Positions 18,266 to 29,073 of a stretch of DNA of 64,000 nucleotides are shown piece after piece. Below the pieces are notes generated by a model that did no database searches, was not told the origin of the DNA, and saw only the letters and a program-made list of their open reading frames with translations. The stretch lies in assembly GCF_001634285.1 (NCBI RefSeq), contig NZ_CP015439.1, positions 62,001 through 126,000 of the forward strand, given 5' to 3'. A program made the translations under genes and the position numbers. How positions within the stretch are numbered: position 1 is the stretch's first letter; the number at the start of each line of letters is the position of its first letter. This stretch comes from Anoxybacillus amylolyticus (GTDB lineage Bacteria > Bacillota > Bacilli > Bacillales > Anoxybacillaceae).

Positions 18266-18648
18266 TTTATATAAAAAAACACATTCGTATCAAATAGCGC
18301 CTTCAGCCATCGGGCAAGCAACGGTTTCATCCATCTTCGCGTTGCTGGAAGCAGCAACAAAAAACCGATAATATCCGTAAAAAAACCTGGCGTTAACAGT
18401 AAAAGCCCTCCCGCAAGCACACAAATGCTATCCAATACAGCACCGCTTGGCAAACGACCATACATCATCTCCCGCTTTACCGCTTCAATCACTTTCTTTC
18501 CTTGCCATTTGGCAAGCGCTGCGCCTAACACCCCTGTGAACAAAATAAGGAAAACGGTCGACCATACACCGATCAGTTGACCGGAAAGGACAAATAAAGC
18601 AACTTCCACTAAAGGAATCAAAAGAAAAAGTGCAACAATTAATCTCAT
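18259..18648 (-). CDS. fxsA: FxsA-family membrane protein
   Basis: 129 aa with the FxsA/YtzA pattern: N-terminal span (LIVALFLLIPLVEVALF), second span (VFLILFTGVLGAALAKWQG), third (LAGGLLLLTPGFFTDIIGFLLLLP). The E. coli relative suppresses phage-T7 exclusion by the F plasmid; the native role is unknown. ATG 18648 is preferred, with AGGG 7 nt upstream; a GTG one codon earlier is possible. It sits directly downstream of pyk, as in Bacillus. Confidence 0.88.
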   Translation of the reverse strand: MRLIVALFLLIPLVEVALFVLSGQLIGVWSTVFLILFTGVLGAALAKWQGKKVIEAVKREMMYGRLPSGAVLDSICVLAGGLLLLTPGFFTDIIGFLLLLPATRRWMKPLLARWLKALFDTNVFFYIKK

Positions 18649-18670
18649 CACGCTTCCCTCCCGAAAAAAT

Positions 18671-18698
18671 AAAACAGAGAAGACCCCTTCTCTGTTTT
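18671..18698 (-). terminator. Terminator after pyk
   Basis: AAAACAGAGAAG / CTTCTCTGTTTT, 4-nt loop, T-rich run in the pyk direction. Confidence 0.85.
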
Positions 18699-18706
18699 AT
18701 TTTAGC

Positions 18707-20467
18707 TTATAGTACGCTCGCATGTCCTTGATAAATCGCGCCAAATCCTGCATCGACCGTGATTTCTTGCCCATCTTTTAAAATCGATGTCGCGTTTTGT
18801 ACACCGACCACGACTGGAATACCAAGGCTTAAGCCGACAACAGCTGCATGGCTTGTTAGTCCGCCTTCTTCTGTAATGATTGCCGCTGCTTTTTCGAGCG
18901 CTTTCACCATATCGGCATCCGTGCTATACGTAACGAGAATACCACCGTCAACCATTTTGTTAAGCGCTTCTTCCGCTGTTTTAGCAATTACTACTTTGCC
19001 AAACGCTGACTTTCTACCAATCCCTTGCCCTTTTGCAATCATATCGCCGATGACATGGACTTTCATTAAGTTCGTTGAACCAGTTTCCCCGACTGGGACG
19101 CCTGCTGTAATTACGACCAAATCGCCATGTTTCACGATGTCGGACTTCACTGCTGCTTCGACAGCAATATCAAGCATTTCGTCCGTTGAATTGACTTGTG
19201 GAGCAACTTGAGGATAAACGCCCCATACTAGCGCTAATTTTCGCGACACAGCATCACTTGATGTAACCGCAACAATTGGTGCTTTCGGACGATATTTTGA
19301 AATCATGCGCGCCGTCTGCCCGCTAACGGTTGGCGTCACAATCGCAGCAACATCAAGATTTAACGCCGTATGCGCTACTGATTGACCAATCGCATCGGTA
19401 ATGGTCGTTCCGCTTTGTTTTGTACGCTGTGCTAGCAAATCGCGGTATTGCAACGCTTGCTCTGTGCGTAACGCAATCCGGTGCATCGTTTTTACTGCCT
19501 CGACTGGATAAAGTCCCGCTGCTGTTTCTCCGGAAAGCATAATCGCATCCGTTCCATCGAAAATCGCGTTCGCCACATCACTTGCTTCCGCTCTCGTCGG
19601 ACGCGGATTGCGCTGCATCGAATCAAGCATTTGTGTGGCTGTGATAACGGGTTTACCGAGCGCGTTACATTTTTTTATAAGCTCTTTTTGCACAAGTGGC
19701 ACTTCTTCCGCTGGAATTTCTACCCCTAAGTCTCCGCGCGCAACCATGAGACCGTCTGCCACTTCTAAAATTTCATCAATGTGGTCAACACCTTCTTGGT
19801 TTTCGATTTTCGGAATAATTTTAATATCTAACGCATCGTTCGCTTCTAGCAACTCACGAATTTCTAATACGTCTGATGCCCGTCGAACAAACGAAGCAGC
19901 GATAAAATCGACGCCTTGGCGAATACCGAATAAAATATCTTGGCGGTCTTTTTCCGTAATGCCAGGTAAGTTGACACGCACACCCGGCACGTTAACGCCC
20001 TTTTTATTTTTTAACACGCCGCTATTTAATACTTTCGTCACGATTTCCCGTGCTTGTTGGTCGACCGATAACACTTCTAAACCAATTAAGCCGTCATCGA
20101 GAAGGATTTTATCGCCAGCTTTTACATCGTCAATCAGTCCTTCATAAGTAACGGAAAATTTTTCTGGCGTACCAAGCACTTCGTTCACTGTTACGATGAC
20201 TTGTGCCCCTTCTTTTAATTCGATGGCGCCGTTTTCCATGTTATGTGTTCGAATTTCTGGCCCCTTCGTATCTAACAAGATGGCAACATTTTTTCCTGTC
20301 TGTTTCGCCGCTTGGCGAATATTTTGAATGCGCTGACCATGCTCTGCATAATCTCCGTGCGAGAAATTTAAGCGCGCTACGTTCATTCCCGCTTCGATTA
20401 ATTCAACGAGCTTTTCGACGCTTTCGCTTGCAGGACCAATTGTACATACGATTTTCGTTTTCCGCAT
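18707..20467 (-). CDS. pyk: Pyruvate kinase with C-terminal extra domain
   Basis: 586 aa, the long Bacillus/Geobacillus form. Phosphoenolpyruvate + ADP to pyruvate + ATP. The core has the signature [15 protein letters not shown] with the active-site Lys, [12 protein letters not shown] and LSGETAAG. The last ~110 residues resemble the PEP-utiliser phosphohistidine domain ([13 protein letters not shown]). ATG 20467 starts [14 protein letters not shown]; an ATG three codons earlier is also usable. Five nt of sequence separate the open frame from pfkA, so pfkA-pyk is an operon. Confidence 0.95.
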   Translation of the reverse strand: MRKTKIVCTIGPASESVEKLVELIEAGMNVARLNFSHGDYAEHGQRIQNIRQAAKQTGKNVAILLDTKGPEIRTHNMENGAIELKEGAQVIVTVNEVLGTPEKFSVTYEGLIDDVKAGDKILLDDGLIGLEVLSVDQQAREIVTKVLNSGVLKNKKGVNVPGVRVNLPGITEKDRQDILFGIRQGVDFIAASFVRRASDVLEIRELLEANDALDIKIIPKIENQEGVDHIDEILEVADGLMVARGDLGVEIPAEEVPLVQKELIKKCNALGKPVITATQMLDSMQRNPRPTRAEASDVANAIFDGTDAIMLSGETAAGLYPVEAVKTMHRIALRTEQALQYRDLLAQRTKQSGTTITDAIGQSVAHTALNLDVAAIVTPTVSGQTARMISKYRPKAPIVAVTSSDAVSRKLALVWGVYPQVAPQVNSTDEMLDIAVEAAVKSDIVKHGDLVVITAGVPVGETGSTNLMKVHVIGDMIAKGQGIGRKSAFGKVVIAKTAEEALNKMVDGGILVTYSTDADMVKALEKAAAIITEEGGLTSHAAVVGLSLGIPVVVGVQNATSILKDGQEITVDAGFGAIYQGHASVL

Positions 20468-20517
20468 ATTTTCCATTCTTCCTTTCCGTTTGTCCTCTGG
20501 TAACGATACCACGTTTT

Positions 20518-21582
<1,065 letters not shown>

Positions 21583-21623
21583 TCACAAATGTTTATTTTT
21601 CTTTCAATTTTCGAGTAGGCAAA

Positions 21624-21650
21624 AAGCTGCCTCATTAAAAGAGACAGCTT
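21624..21650 (-). terminator. Terminator after accA
   Basis: AAGCTGTCTC / GAGGCAGCTT stem (one mismatch), then TTTTTGCC on the minus strand, overlapping the accA stop. Confidence 0.75.
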
Positions 21651-22626
21651 ATTTTACCCCAAGATAATCGCGTGAAAACGTAAATTTCCCTATCTGCTTA
21701 AACTTTTCGTATCGCTGTTCGACTAGTGCATGCCCATCTAATGTGAACAGCTCTTTTAGCGACTGTTTCAACACTTGGTCAATTGCTTTTGCTTGTTCGT
21801 CCACATCGCGGTGCGCTCCTCCGCGCACTTCTGGAATAATTTCATCAATGACGCCGAGCGCTTTTAAATCGGGCGCCGTAATTTTCATCGTTTCCGCTGC
21901 ACGCCGCGCTAACGACGCGTCCTTCCATAAAATTGCGGCAGCTCCTTCTGGGGAGATGACGGAATACGTGGAATTTTCAAGCATGTGAATATAGTTGCCA
22001 ACCCCAAGCGCCAATGCTCCGCCGCTTCCCCCTTCTCCGATGACGATGCAAACAATCGGCACTTTTAGCCCTGCCATTTCAAACAAGTTGCGGGCAATTG
22101 CTTCACTTTGGCCGCGCTCTTCCGCCGCTTTTCCTGGATATGCTCCTTTCGTATCGATAAAGCAAATAATCGGACGCCCAAACTTTTCCGCTTGTTTCAT
22201 CAACCGTAACGCTTTGCGGTACCCCTCCGGATGCGGCATTCCGAAATTACGTCGAATATTTTCTTTCGTATCTTTTCCCCGCTGATGCCCGATAACAGTG
22301 ACAGGCATCCCATCGTATTTGGCAATACCGCCGACAATCGCTTCGTCATCTCCAAATAGGCGGTCGCCATGACATTCGAAAAAGTTCGTAAATAGGCGTT
22401 GAATGTAATCAAGCGTTGTAGGGCGGTTTGGATGTCTTGCGATTTGTACGCGATCCCATGGCGTTAAATTCGCGTACGTTTCGTTTTCTAGCTTTTCCAA
22501 TCGTGCCTCTAATTTTTCAATTTCTGCGGATAAATCGACATCCGCGGTTTTCGTAAATTCTTTTAGCTCGCTAATTTTTTTTCGCAGTTCAATGAGCGGT
22601 TTTTCAAATTCTAATTCTCCCACCAT
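21649..22626 (-). CDS. accA: Acetyl-CoA carboxylase carboxyltransferase subunit alpha
   Basis: 325 aa. Pairs with AccD to transfer CO2 from biotin to acetyl-CoA, giving malonyl-CoA. The oxyanion-hole glycine blocks are seen ([33 protein letters not shown]). Overlaps the end of accD by 16 nt with GGGGGGATGACGG before its ATG, indicating coupled synthesis of the two subunits in equal amounts. Confidence 0.95.
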   Translation of the reverse strand: MVGELEFEKPLIELRKKISELKEFTKTADVDLSAEIEKLEARLEKLENETYANLTPWDRVQIARHPNRPTTLDYIQRLFTNFFECHGDRLFGDDEAIVGGIAKYDGMPVTVIGHQRGKDTKENIRRNFGMPHPEGYRKALRLMKQAEKFGRPIICFIDTKGAYPGKAAEERGQSEAIARNLFEMAGLKVPIVCIVIGEGGSGGALALGVGNYIHMLENSTYSVISPEGAAAILWKDASLARRAAETMKITAPDLKALGVIDEIIPEVRGGAHRDVDEQAKAIDQVLKQSLKELFTLDGHALVEQRYEKFKQIGKFTFSRDYLGVK

Positions 22627-23483
22627 CCGTCATCCCCCCTTGCCTGATGAATATCTAATACGTTCGTTAACGTTTCTTTTAACTCGTGTCGATGAATGAC
22701 TGCATCGAGTTGTCCATGTTTTAATAAAAACTCAGCGGTTTGGAAATCTTCTGGCAATTCTTCACGCACCGTTTGTTCGATGACACGGCGACCAGCAAAG
22801 CCAATGAGTGCCCCCGGCTCGGCAAAGTTGTAGTCTCCAAGGGAAGCAAAGCTTGCCGATACCCCTCCAGTCGTCGGGTGAGTCATCACGGAAATAATCA
22901 ATCCTCCCTCTTCGCTGAACCTTTTAAGGGCTGCGCTCGTTTTTGCCATTTGCATTAAGCTTAGTACTCCTTCTTGCATGCGCGCACCGCCAGAAGCAGT
23001 AAAAATAAGAAACGGAACACCTAGTTCCCGCGCTTTTTCCACCGCTCGCGTAATCTTTTCGCCAACGACCGAGCCCATGCTTCCCATTCGGAAGGCGGAA
23101 TCCATTACCGCAATGACAAGCGGATAACCATTTAACGTTCCTTCACCGGTTACGACGGCTTCATTTAAATTTGATTTCCGGCGATCCGCCTCCAGTTTTT
23201 CAAGATAGTCCGGAAATTGAAGCGGATTTTCTGAAATCATCTCCGCATCGTACTCGCAGAAGCTTCCTTCGTCTAAAAGGCTAGCGATTCGTTCGCGCGA
23301 CGGCATCGGGTGGTGGTAATGGCAGCTGATGCATACGCGCAAATTTTTCACAAGTTCTTTTGTATACATAATTTTTTTACATTTCGGGCATTTCGTCATA
23401 ATCCCTTCCGGAACATCTTGTTTCATTTGTTCCGAAGGAATCGAAGCATATTTTTTCTTTTTAGTAAACAGCTCTTTAAGCAA
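22611..23483 (-). CDS. accD: Acetyl-CoA carboxylase carboxyltransferase subunit beta
   Basis: 290 aa. Begins at a TTG (23483) with GGAGG 9 nt upstream, giving [19 protein letters not shown], the B. subtilis N-terminus; the ATG upstream in the open frame is not conserved. Zn ribbon CPKC...CISC near residues 32-54, crotonase-like core with [12 protein letters not shown] and [14 protein letters not shown]. First gene of accDA. Confidence 0.94.
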   Translation of the reverse strand: MLKELFTKKKKYASIPSEQMKQDVPEGIMTKCPKCKKIMYTKELVKNLRVCISCHYHHPMPSRERIASLLDEGSFCEYDAEMISENPLQFPDYLEKLEADRRKSNLNEAVVTGEGTLNGYPLVIAVMDSAFRMGSMGSVVGEKITRAVEKARELGVPFLIFTASGGARMQEGVLSLMQMAKTSAALKRFSEEGGLIISVMTHPTTGGVSASFASLGDYNFAEPGALIGFAGRRVIEQTVREELPEDFQTAEFLLKHGQLDAVIHRHELKETLTNVLDIHQARGDDGWWEN

Positions 23484-23530
23484 GAGGTGTTCCCTCCTTT
23501 TGCCAATGTAGGATGTATTCTGAACATGAA

Positions 23531-23606
23531 TGTGCGGCGACAAACAGTTCGTTTGCCGACTGCGGCAGAAAAGCTAGGAATATTCGTTTTTAATGGTTAA
23601 TCAACG
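23531..23606. repeat. Repeat copy A between GntR gene and accD
   Basis: Shares with 24546-24640 the blocks TTGCCGACT, CTAGGAAT and a 19-base identical TTTTTAATGGTTAATCAAC, in the same order and orientation. It contains an imperfect hairpin around 23535-23570. The end of the repeat forms the last two codons and stop (VD*) of the GntR gene. Confidence 0.65.
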
Positions 23607-24193
23607 CACCTGTGCTCGGAAAATATTGTGCGAATGGTTGTCCAGTCGCGCGGTCTGAATGATTGTGCCATTTGCTCATAAAACACATGGGGAAGTGAAA
23701 TCGTTCCATGCTGCGATTGGTAAAAGTCGTTTACTACGCGCCAAATTCGCTCGAGCAAATAGTTATTTGCTGCTTTTACTACCCATTGAAAAAATGTTTC
23801 ATAGTCAAGCGGTTTGGTTAGCAATTGCTCTAATTGTTGAACGTGTTCCTCCGTCCGTCTTTTACAAGCCAACAATAAGCAGATTTCCTCAATCAGCCAT
23901 TTCGTTTCTGCTAAATCTTCTTTTGCTTTTTTTTCTTGCAAAATAAACATTCCTAGCAGTCCAATAAGCTGATGGTCTCCGAATTCTTTTAAATACGTCC
24001 CTTCTCCTCTTCTCGTTTCAATAATTCCGAGAAACTCAAGGGAACGGAGCGCCTCCCGAACCGAAGAACGACCAGCGTTCAATCGTTCAGCTAATTCTCG
24101 TTCGGAAGGGATTTTATTGCCTGCACTCAATCCGTCTTCTTCAATGATGCGATACAGCTGTTGCAAAATTTCTACGTATACTTTCGACGTCAT
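23597..24193 (-). CDS. FadR/GntR-family transcriptional regulator
   Basis: About 198 aa from ATG 24193. N-terminal winged helix (IPSERELAERLNAGRSSVREA, about residues 30-50) and a short helical FCD-like effector domain. FadR-family proteins usually reach 220-240 aa, so it is slightly short. Lying beside accD suggests control of fatty-acid or organic-acid genes, but the ligand is unknown. A palindromic GntR-type operator lies 130 nt upstream, pointing to autoregulation. An in-frame GTG at 24208 is an alternative start. Confidence 0.8.
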   Translation of the reverse strand: MTSKVYVEILQQLYRIIEEDGLSAGNKIPSERELAERLNAGRSSVREALRSLEFLGIIETRRGEGTYLKEFGDHQLIGLLGMFILQEKKAKEDLAETKWLIEEICLLLACKRRTEEHVQQLEQLLTKPLDYETFFQWVVKAANNYLLERIWRVVNDFYQSQHGTISLPHVFYEQMAQSFRPRDWTTIRTIFSEHRCVD

Positions 24194-24204
24194 CGTATTC
24201 GATT

Positions 24205-24336
24205 TCACCTGCTTTGTACCATAATATGCACAGCGGCTTCTTCATAACCTTTGAATCCTAAAAAATAAATAGCGCCTGATTGCTCACTAACTTCATAGCC
24301 TTTCGTTGAGCATCGGAACAAATCTGGTCTGACCAC
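24205..24336 (-). CDS. Possible 43-aa peptide upstream of the GntR gene
   Basis: Open frame from GTG 24336 to TGA 24205, overlapping the first possible codon of the GntR gene. Composition looks coding (SGAIYFLGFKGYEEAAVHIM). No ribosome binding site precedes it, but a TATAAA box ends 6 nt before the GTG, so a leaderless transcript is possible. It may instead be a relic of a deleted gene. I recognise no family. Confidence 0.35.
   Translation of the reverse strand: MVRPDLFRCSTKGYEVSEQSGAIYFLGFKGYEEAAVHIMVQSR
24325..24335. promoter_or_regulatory. GntR/FadR-type operator palindrome
   Basis: TGGTCTGACCA, a perfect palindrome of the TGGTNNNACCA type bound by FadR-subfamily regulators. It lies just after a TATAAA box at about 24343-24348 on the minus strand, where a bound repressor would block transcription of the GntR gene. 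Confidence 0.6.
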
Positions 24337-24632
24337 TTAACGTTTATACAATATAATAAAACAACCAAATAGTAAAGAAAAGATTATTTCTGCTCGACGC
24401 ATGGGCGTTGATTATCCACTATTTTTACTAAAAAACTGAGAATCATATAGCTAGACATAAGCTTTTCTGCCGCTTCCCTCGAACGAGAAAGCCAGCGTGC
24501 ACATGTCATTTTCCCCCACCAAGCGTTCGTTGTTTTAGGTATGCGTACATCATGCCGTAGTCGGCAAGCGAACCGCTTGCCGACTACGGAAGACAATCTA
24601 GGAATAGAGCGATATCGACTAGTTTTTAATGG
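24337..24632. other. Intergenic DNA where malic enzyme is expected
   Basis: Holds an AT-rich promoter-like stretch (24340-24380), a minus frame of 70 codons (24384-24596) with no recognisable family, and the repeat copy B with its hairpin. No piece of a malic enzyme gene is recognisable. Confidence 0.5.
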
Positions 24633-24640
24633 TTAATCAA
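24546..24640. repeat. Repeat copy B with a 16-bp perfect hairpin, downstream of dnaE
   Basis: CCGTAGTCGGCAAGCG, an AAC loop, then the exact complement (24555-24589), without a T-run on either strand, so not a standard terminator. It is followed by CTAGGAAT, a 16-nt insertion relative to copy A, and the shared TTTTTAATGGTTAATCAAC, which supplies the last codons and stop of dnaE. Confidence 0.7.
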
Positions 24641-27600
24641 CACGTCTGAGGGCGACATATTGCTCGCCAATCAATGTTTTCAGATTCATTATACATTCAT
24701 TTGAAGCGTTCACGTAATAATCCGGCGATAGCTTTACCGTTTTTCGCTCTTGCTCGTAATAAAGCACAACTGGAACGGTTCCACGATATCGCTGCAAGAG
24801 TTGCTTCAATGATGCCAGCTTAGGAAGATGATGAGGGCAAATTTTAATAAAAAGCGTTTCTTCGCTAAGTGCGATAACACTTCTCATGATAATTTTTCCG
24901 TTTCCGCCGCGTGCTTCGACTTTCCCTTCAATCAGCACGATTTCTCCTCGTTTTAACAACGATTGATAGCGGCGATATACCGCTGGAAATGCGACCACCT
25001 CTGCTTCTCCGCTCTCATCACTAACGGTAAAAAACGCCATTTCTTCTCCGTTTTTTGTCCTTGTTTTTCGTTCACTTACCACGTAAGCCCCGACGCGAAC
25101 GTATTGATCGCTTCGTTCTTTTAGCGCGTCAGCAATCGCCGTCGCTCCCGCTGCCTGCAAACGCTCTATTTTAGCGGAAATAGGGTGCGGAGAAACATAC
25201 ACCCCTAACAGTTCTTTTTCGTGCACAAGTTTTTCCTCCAACGACAACGGTGGGGCTTCCACATACTTCGGTTTAAACGACAATTCGCCCGCGAATATGT
25301 CTTCACCAATATACGGTCCTATTAATTCTGCGTGTTCGAGCGCTGCGTCTAACGTTGCAAGCAACACTGACCGATCAACGCCAAATTCATCAAAACACCC
25401 CGCTAAAATCAGCGATTCAATCGTTTTGCGGTTGACTGCTTTTTTAGACAATCGGGCACAAAAATCGAATAAATCGGAAAATGGACGCTTTTTCCGTTCG
25501 TCGACAATCGCTTTTACTGCTATCGCACCGACATGTTTTATACCAGCAAGGCTAAAGCGGATATGTCCGTCCTCGATGGCAAAAGAATAGTAGCTTCCAT
25601 TAATAGAAGGCGGGAGCAGGCGGATACGTCTTTTGCGCATCTCCTGAATATACTCCGCTAGTTTTTTTTCATCCCCAATAACGCTCGTTAATAGTGCCAC
25701 GTAAAAATAAAACGGATAGTGCGCTTTCAAATACGCCAATTGATAGGCAAGCAAACTATAAGCGACTGCATGGCTTCGGTTAAATCCGTAGTTAGCAAAA
25801 CGAACAATCAAATCGTATAGTTCATGAGCAACCGTTTCGCTATACCCACACTCGATGCAGCCATTAACAAAATGGGTTCGTTCTTCGTCAAGAATTTCTT
25901 TTTTCTTCTTCCCAACCGCCCGCCGCAATAAATCCGCTTGTCCTAACGAAAAACCTGCCATTTTTGCTGCGATTTGCATAATTTGCTCTTGATAAATAAG
26001 CACCCCATAAGTTGGCTGTAAAATTGGTTGAAGGTCTTCATGCAAGTACGTCACCGCTTCTTCGCCATGTTTGCGGCGAATGTATACCGGAATAAATTCC
26101 ATCGGTCCTGGCCGGTAAAGCGCATTAACCGCGACAATGTCTTCAAATTGGGACGGTTTCAGCTGCCGAAGCACTTGCTTTATCCCTTCTGATTCGAGTT
26201 GAAAAATGCCGCTCGTATCCCCATTACTTAACAGCTCATACGTTTTTTTGTCATCTAATGGGATATTGGTTAAATCGACCGATTGTTTTGTTTTTTGCTC
26301 AATCAATTTCTGAATGTTGCCAATCAACGTTAGTGTGCGGAGACCAAGAAAATCCATTTTTAATAAGCCAAGCTGTTCTAATACATCCATCGAGTATTGT
26401 GTTAAATAAATGTCCCCGTGCCCTTGCTGCAACGGAACGATGTCCGAAAGGGGCCGCTCGCTAATCACTACCCCTGCTGCATGGGTTGACGTATGGCGCG
26501 GAAGTCCCTCAAGACGCAACGCCGTCATAAAGAGCTGGTGCATTCGTTCCGAAGCGTGTACTTCTTTCCGAAATGCAGGCACTTCGTCATACGCTCCTTG
26601 TAGCGTCACCCCTAATTTGTTCGGAAGATACTTTAGTAGCTGTTCGATTTCTTTAGCCGTCGCCCCCATCACTTTTGCCACATCTCGCAGTGCAGCTCGC
26701 GCACCAAACGTGCCAAATGTAATAATTTGTGCAACATGCTGGTTTCCATACTTTTTTGCAACGTATTGAATCACTTCATCCCGCCGGTCGTCAGGAAAAT
26801 CAATGTCAATATCCGGCATCGAAATACGTGCGGGATTTAAAAACCGCTCGAACAGTAGTCCATATGGAATGGGGTCAACGTTTGTGATGTAGAGGGTATA
26901 CGCAACAAGCGAACCGGCCACCGAACCGCGTCCTGGCCCAGTCATTATTCCTTGCTTTCGCGCAAAGTTCATAAAATCCCAAACAATTAAAAAATAATCG
27001 CTGAAATTCATTTCTTTAATCATTGCTAACTCATATTCGAGTCGTTCGACATATGGTGGCGTCGGCAATGGAACACGCTTTTGCAACCCTTCGAAACATA
27101 GTTTCCGTAAATAATCATGGACATTTTCATTGTTAGGTACAGGGTATTTTGGTAGCTTCCTCTCCCCAAACGGAATATCGATATGGCATTGGGCCGCAAT
27201 TTTTTCCGTATTGATAATCGCCTCTGGAATATCAGAAAATAAAGAATCCATTTCCTCTGCTGATTTTAAATAGTATTCGCCACTTTCTAGCCGATTTCCT
27301 TCTCCATGGATTTTTGTCCCGCGGTGAATGGCAAGAAGGCACTCATGCACAAACGCGTCTTCTTTTTCGAGATAATGAACATTATTCGTTGCAACGAGTG
27401 GAATGCTTGCTTCTTTGCTTAAACGAATTAGCTCGCGCTGCCACGTTTCTTCTTTTCCATGTCGCTGAATGGCGATATAAAAATCGCTAGTAAATAGTCG
27501 CTTATATGTATTCGCTACTTCCCTTGCTTGCTCCCATTCATTTTGGGCAAGCAACGTTTCAATCTGTCCATCGTTTCCGGGCGTTAGCGCAATAAGTCCT

Positions 27601-27947
27601 TCCCGGTAATGCTTTAGCCATTTTTCAGGAATCCCGTCTTGCGCTTTCGTTTGAATAGTGCTGCTTATTTTCAGTAAATGACGATAGCCGATGTCGTTTT
27701 TTGCTAACAGCACAAGCGGGTATCCTTCTTTTTCTAATTTCACACGAGCAATCATTCCAATAATCGGCTTAATTCCATATTTTTTACACTCTTGATAAAA
27801 CGGAATCGCACCGTACAATACGTTTTCATCGGTCAATGCTAGCGCATGGAAACATAAATCGCTTGCTTTTTTCACTAAATCATTGATTTTCGCTGTCCCG
27901 TTTAATAAACTATATCCACTCCGTACATGAAGGTGAACGAACCCCAA
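24633..27947 (-). CDS. dnaE: DNA polymerase III alpha subunit DnaE
   Basis: 1104 aa. PHP domain at the N-terminus (FVHLHVRSGYSLLNG), catalytic Asp residues in MPDIDIDFPDDRRDEV (about 375-390) and the polymerase block GFNRSHAVAYSLLAYQ. The C-terminal OB-fold (YVRVGAYVVSERKTRT) starts near residue 960. In Bacillus DnaE extends primers on the lagging strand before PolC takes over. Start TTG 27947 has AAGGAGGG upstream. The C-terminal LRRVD* ends within repeat copy B. Confidence 0.95.
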   Translation of the reverse strand: MGFVHLHVRSGYSLLNGTAKINDLVKKASDLCFHALALTDENVLYGAIPFYQECKKYGIKPIIGMIARVKLEKEGYPLVLLAKNDIGYRHLLKISSTIQTKAQDGIPEKWLKHYREGLIALTPGNDGQIETLLAQNEWEQAREVANTYKRLFTSDFYIAIQRHGKEETWQRELIRLSKEASIPLVATNNVHYLEKEDAFVHECLLAIHRGTKIHGEGNRLESGEYYLKSAEEMDSLFSDIPEAIINTEKIAAQCHIDIPFGERKLPKYPVPNNENVHDYLRKLCFEGLQKRVPLPTPPYVERLEYELAMIKEMNFSDYFLIVWDFMNFARKQGIMTGPGRGSVAGSLVAYTLYITNVDPIPYGLLFERFLNPARISMPDIDIDFPDDRRDEVIQYVAKKYGNQHVAQIITFGTFGARAALRDVAKVMGATAKEIEQLLKYLPNKLGVTLQGAYDEVPAFRKEVHASERMHQLFMTALRLEGLPRHTSTHAAGVVISERPLSDIVPLQQGHGDIYLTQYSMDVLEQLGLLKMDFLGLRTLTLIGNIQKLIEQKTKQSVDLTNIPLDDKKTYELLSNGDTSGIFQLESEGIKQVLRQLKPSQFEDIVAVNALYRPGPMEFIPVYIRRKHGEEAVTYLHEDLQPILQPTYGVLIYQEQIMQIAAKMAGFSLGQADLLRRAVGKKKKEILDEERTHFVNGCIECGYSETVAHELYDLIVRFANYGFNRSHAVAYSLLAYQLAYLKAHYPFYFYVALLTSVIGDEKKLAEYIQEMRKRRIRLLPPSINGSYYSFAIEDGHIRFSLAGIKHVGAIAVKAIVDERKKRPFSDLFDFCARLSKKAVNRKTIESLILAGCFDEFGVDRSVLLATLDAALEHAELIGPYIGEDIFAGELSFKPKYVEAPPLSLEEKLVHEKELLGVYVSPHPISAKIERLQAAGATAIADALKERSDQYVRVGAYVVSERKTRTKNGEEMAFFTVSDESGEAEVVAFPAVYRRYQSLLKRGEIVLIEGKVEARGGNGKIIMRSVIALSEETLFIKICPHHLPKLASLKQLLQRYRGTVPVVLYYEQERKTVKLSPDYYVNASNECIMNLKTLIGEQYVALRRVD

Positions 27948-28068
27948 TGGCTTTCCCTCCTTTTTCCTTAATTATAGTCGACAAAACTTTCACAACGCAA
28001 AACATACTTCGTGTCGTTTGTCCATATATATGAAAAGGAAAGTGGATCAATGAAAGGAATGGACAACG

Positions 28069-28410
28069 ATGGAGATGAAGCTATCATTTTTCCCTGCACT
28101 AGTACAAAGTTATTTTCTTGCTCTAGGAGTATTATTAGGTGGAGCGATTATTGGTGGGATTGGCGCATTTTTAATGGGGCAACCTCCTCTTACATCGATG
28201 TATCGGTTTGCGCTTGATTTAAAAATTTGGGCGGTGGTTTCAGCGATTGGCGGAACATTCGATACGTTTTATACCGTTGACCGCGGCTTATTTTCTGGCG
28301 AAACACGCGATTTAGTGAAACAAATTTTTCTTATTCTTTCAGCGATTGGCGGGGCACAAACCGGTGTGACGATTATTACATGGCTTACACAGGAGCACAT
28401 TTCCTCATGA
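28069..28410 (+). CDS. ytrH: Sporulation membrane protein YtrH
   Basis: 113 aa with three membrane spans (about 12-36, 50-66, 84-103). B. subtilis YtrH is made in the mother cell under sigma-E and is needed for efficient sporulation together with YtrI. ATG 28069 has AAAGGA 10 nt upstream. Divergent from dnaE. Confidence 0.88.
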   Translation: MEMKLSFFPALVQSYFLALGVLLGGAIIGGIGAFLMGQPPLTSMYRFALDLKIWAVVSAIGGTFDTFYTVDRGLFSGETRDLVKQIFLILSAIGGAQTGVTIITWLTQEHISS

Positions 28411-28913
28411 GAATTCCACCATATTATCACGAACGAACGTGGCAACGTTTTTTCGCCGGAGCCGCCATCGGAGCGGTGATTAGCTGGGTTGTATTCCTTT
28501 ATTTATTCGGCGCCCTGCAAGAGAAACAGACTCGACGAATTGCCGAGTTAGAAGATAAAATTGTCGATTTGCAAAACGATATTCGCATTTGGCAAGAAGA
28601 CTACGTAAAATTGAACAAAGCGAACAAAAAGAAGCTTACCGTACAAGAAATTCGTGTCCATCTTACAAATGCCGAGCAATACAAGCTTGACTCGTATACA
28701 ACATTTCATATTGAAGAAAGCGTGAAAGAAGATATTTCGCATTTAATCGCAAAAGATATGGAAACCGTTTACCAAAGTAAAGAGCTGTTAAAAAAGGCGA
28801 TTGAAAACAAAACGTATACGATGAACGAGCAAACATATCGTTTAGAAGTGACCGAACTTTTTTTGTTTACGACTTTGTCGATAGAAGTGAAATTAAAACT
28901 CGTCAATAACTAA
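28407..28913 (+). CDS. ytrI: Sporulation membrane protein YtrI
   Basis: 168 aa. One membrane span (FFAGAAIGAVISWVVFLYLFG, about 16-36) followed by a coiled-coil-prone helix (QTRRIAELEDKIVDLQNDI) and a soluble C-terminal domain. The ATG overlaps the ytrH stop as ATGA, with AGGAG 11 nt before, so the two genes are coupled. Its terminator is split by the IS4-family element that follows. Confidence 0.87.
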   Translation: MRIPPYYHERTWQRFFAGAAIGAVISWVVFLYLFGALQEKQTRRIAELEDKIVDLQNDIRIWQEDYVKLNKANKKKLTVQEIRVHLTNAEQYKLDSYTTFHIEESVKEDISHLIAKDMETVYQSKELLKKAIENKTYTMNEQTYRLEVTELFLFTTLSIEVKLKLVNN

Positions 28914-28914
28914 A

Positions 28915-28930
28915 AAGGGGGCAAAAGCCC
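28915..28930 (+). terminator. Left half of the ytrI/nrnA terminator, split by the IS
   Basis: AAGGGGGCAAAAGCCC remains on this side. Joined across the IS to 30511-30518 the sequence becomes a perfect GGGGGC / GCCCCC stem flanked by A5 and T4. Confidence 0.7.
28919..28929. repeat. Target-site duplication, left
   Basis: GGGCAAAAGCC, identical to 30500-30510. Confidence 0.85.
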
Positions 28931-29073
28931 ATACCCGTCAAGTTTAGTGTTAGGCATCGTTGTATCCATACGCAACGTTTGTAATCATGGGCTGAAGAAA
29001 AAGAATACCACATTTTTTAGGCATGCCAAATAACCCTCTTTAAGAGGGTTATTTGGCACTTTTATGAATAAAA

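Noticed and set aside
24555-24589. Hairpin of copy B as the dnaE terminator
   Set aside because: No T-run follows on either strand, though the stem is strong; listed as a repeat.
24384-24596. 70-codon minus frame upstream of the GntR gene
   Set aside because: Starts inside the perfect hairpin, no family or ribosome binding site; kept only as part of the intergenic note.
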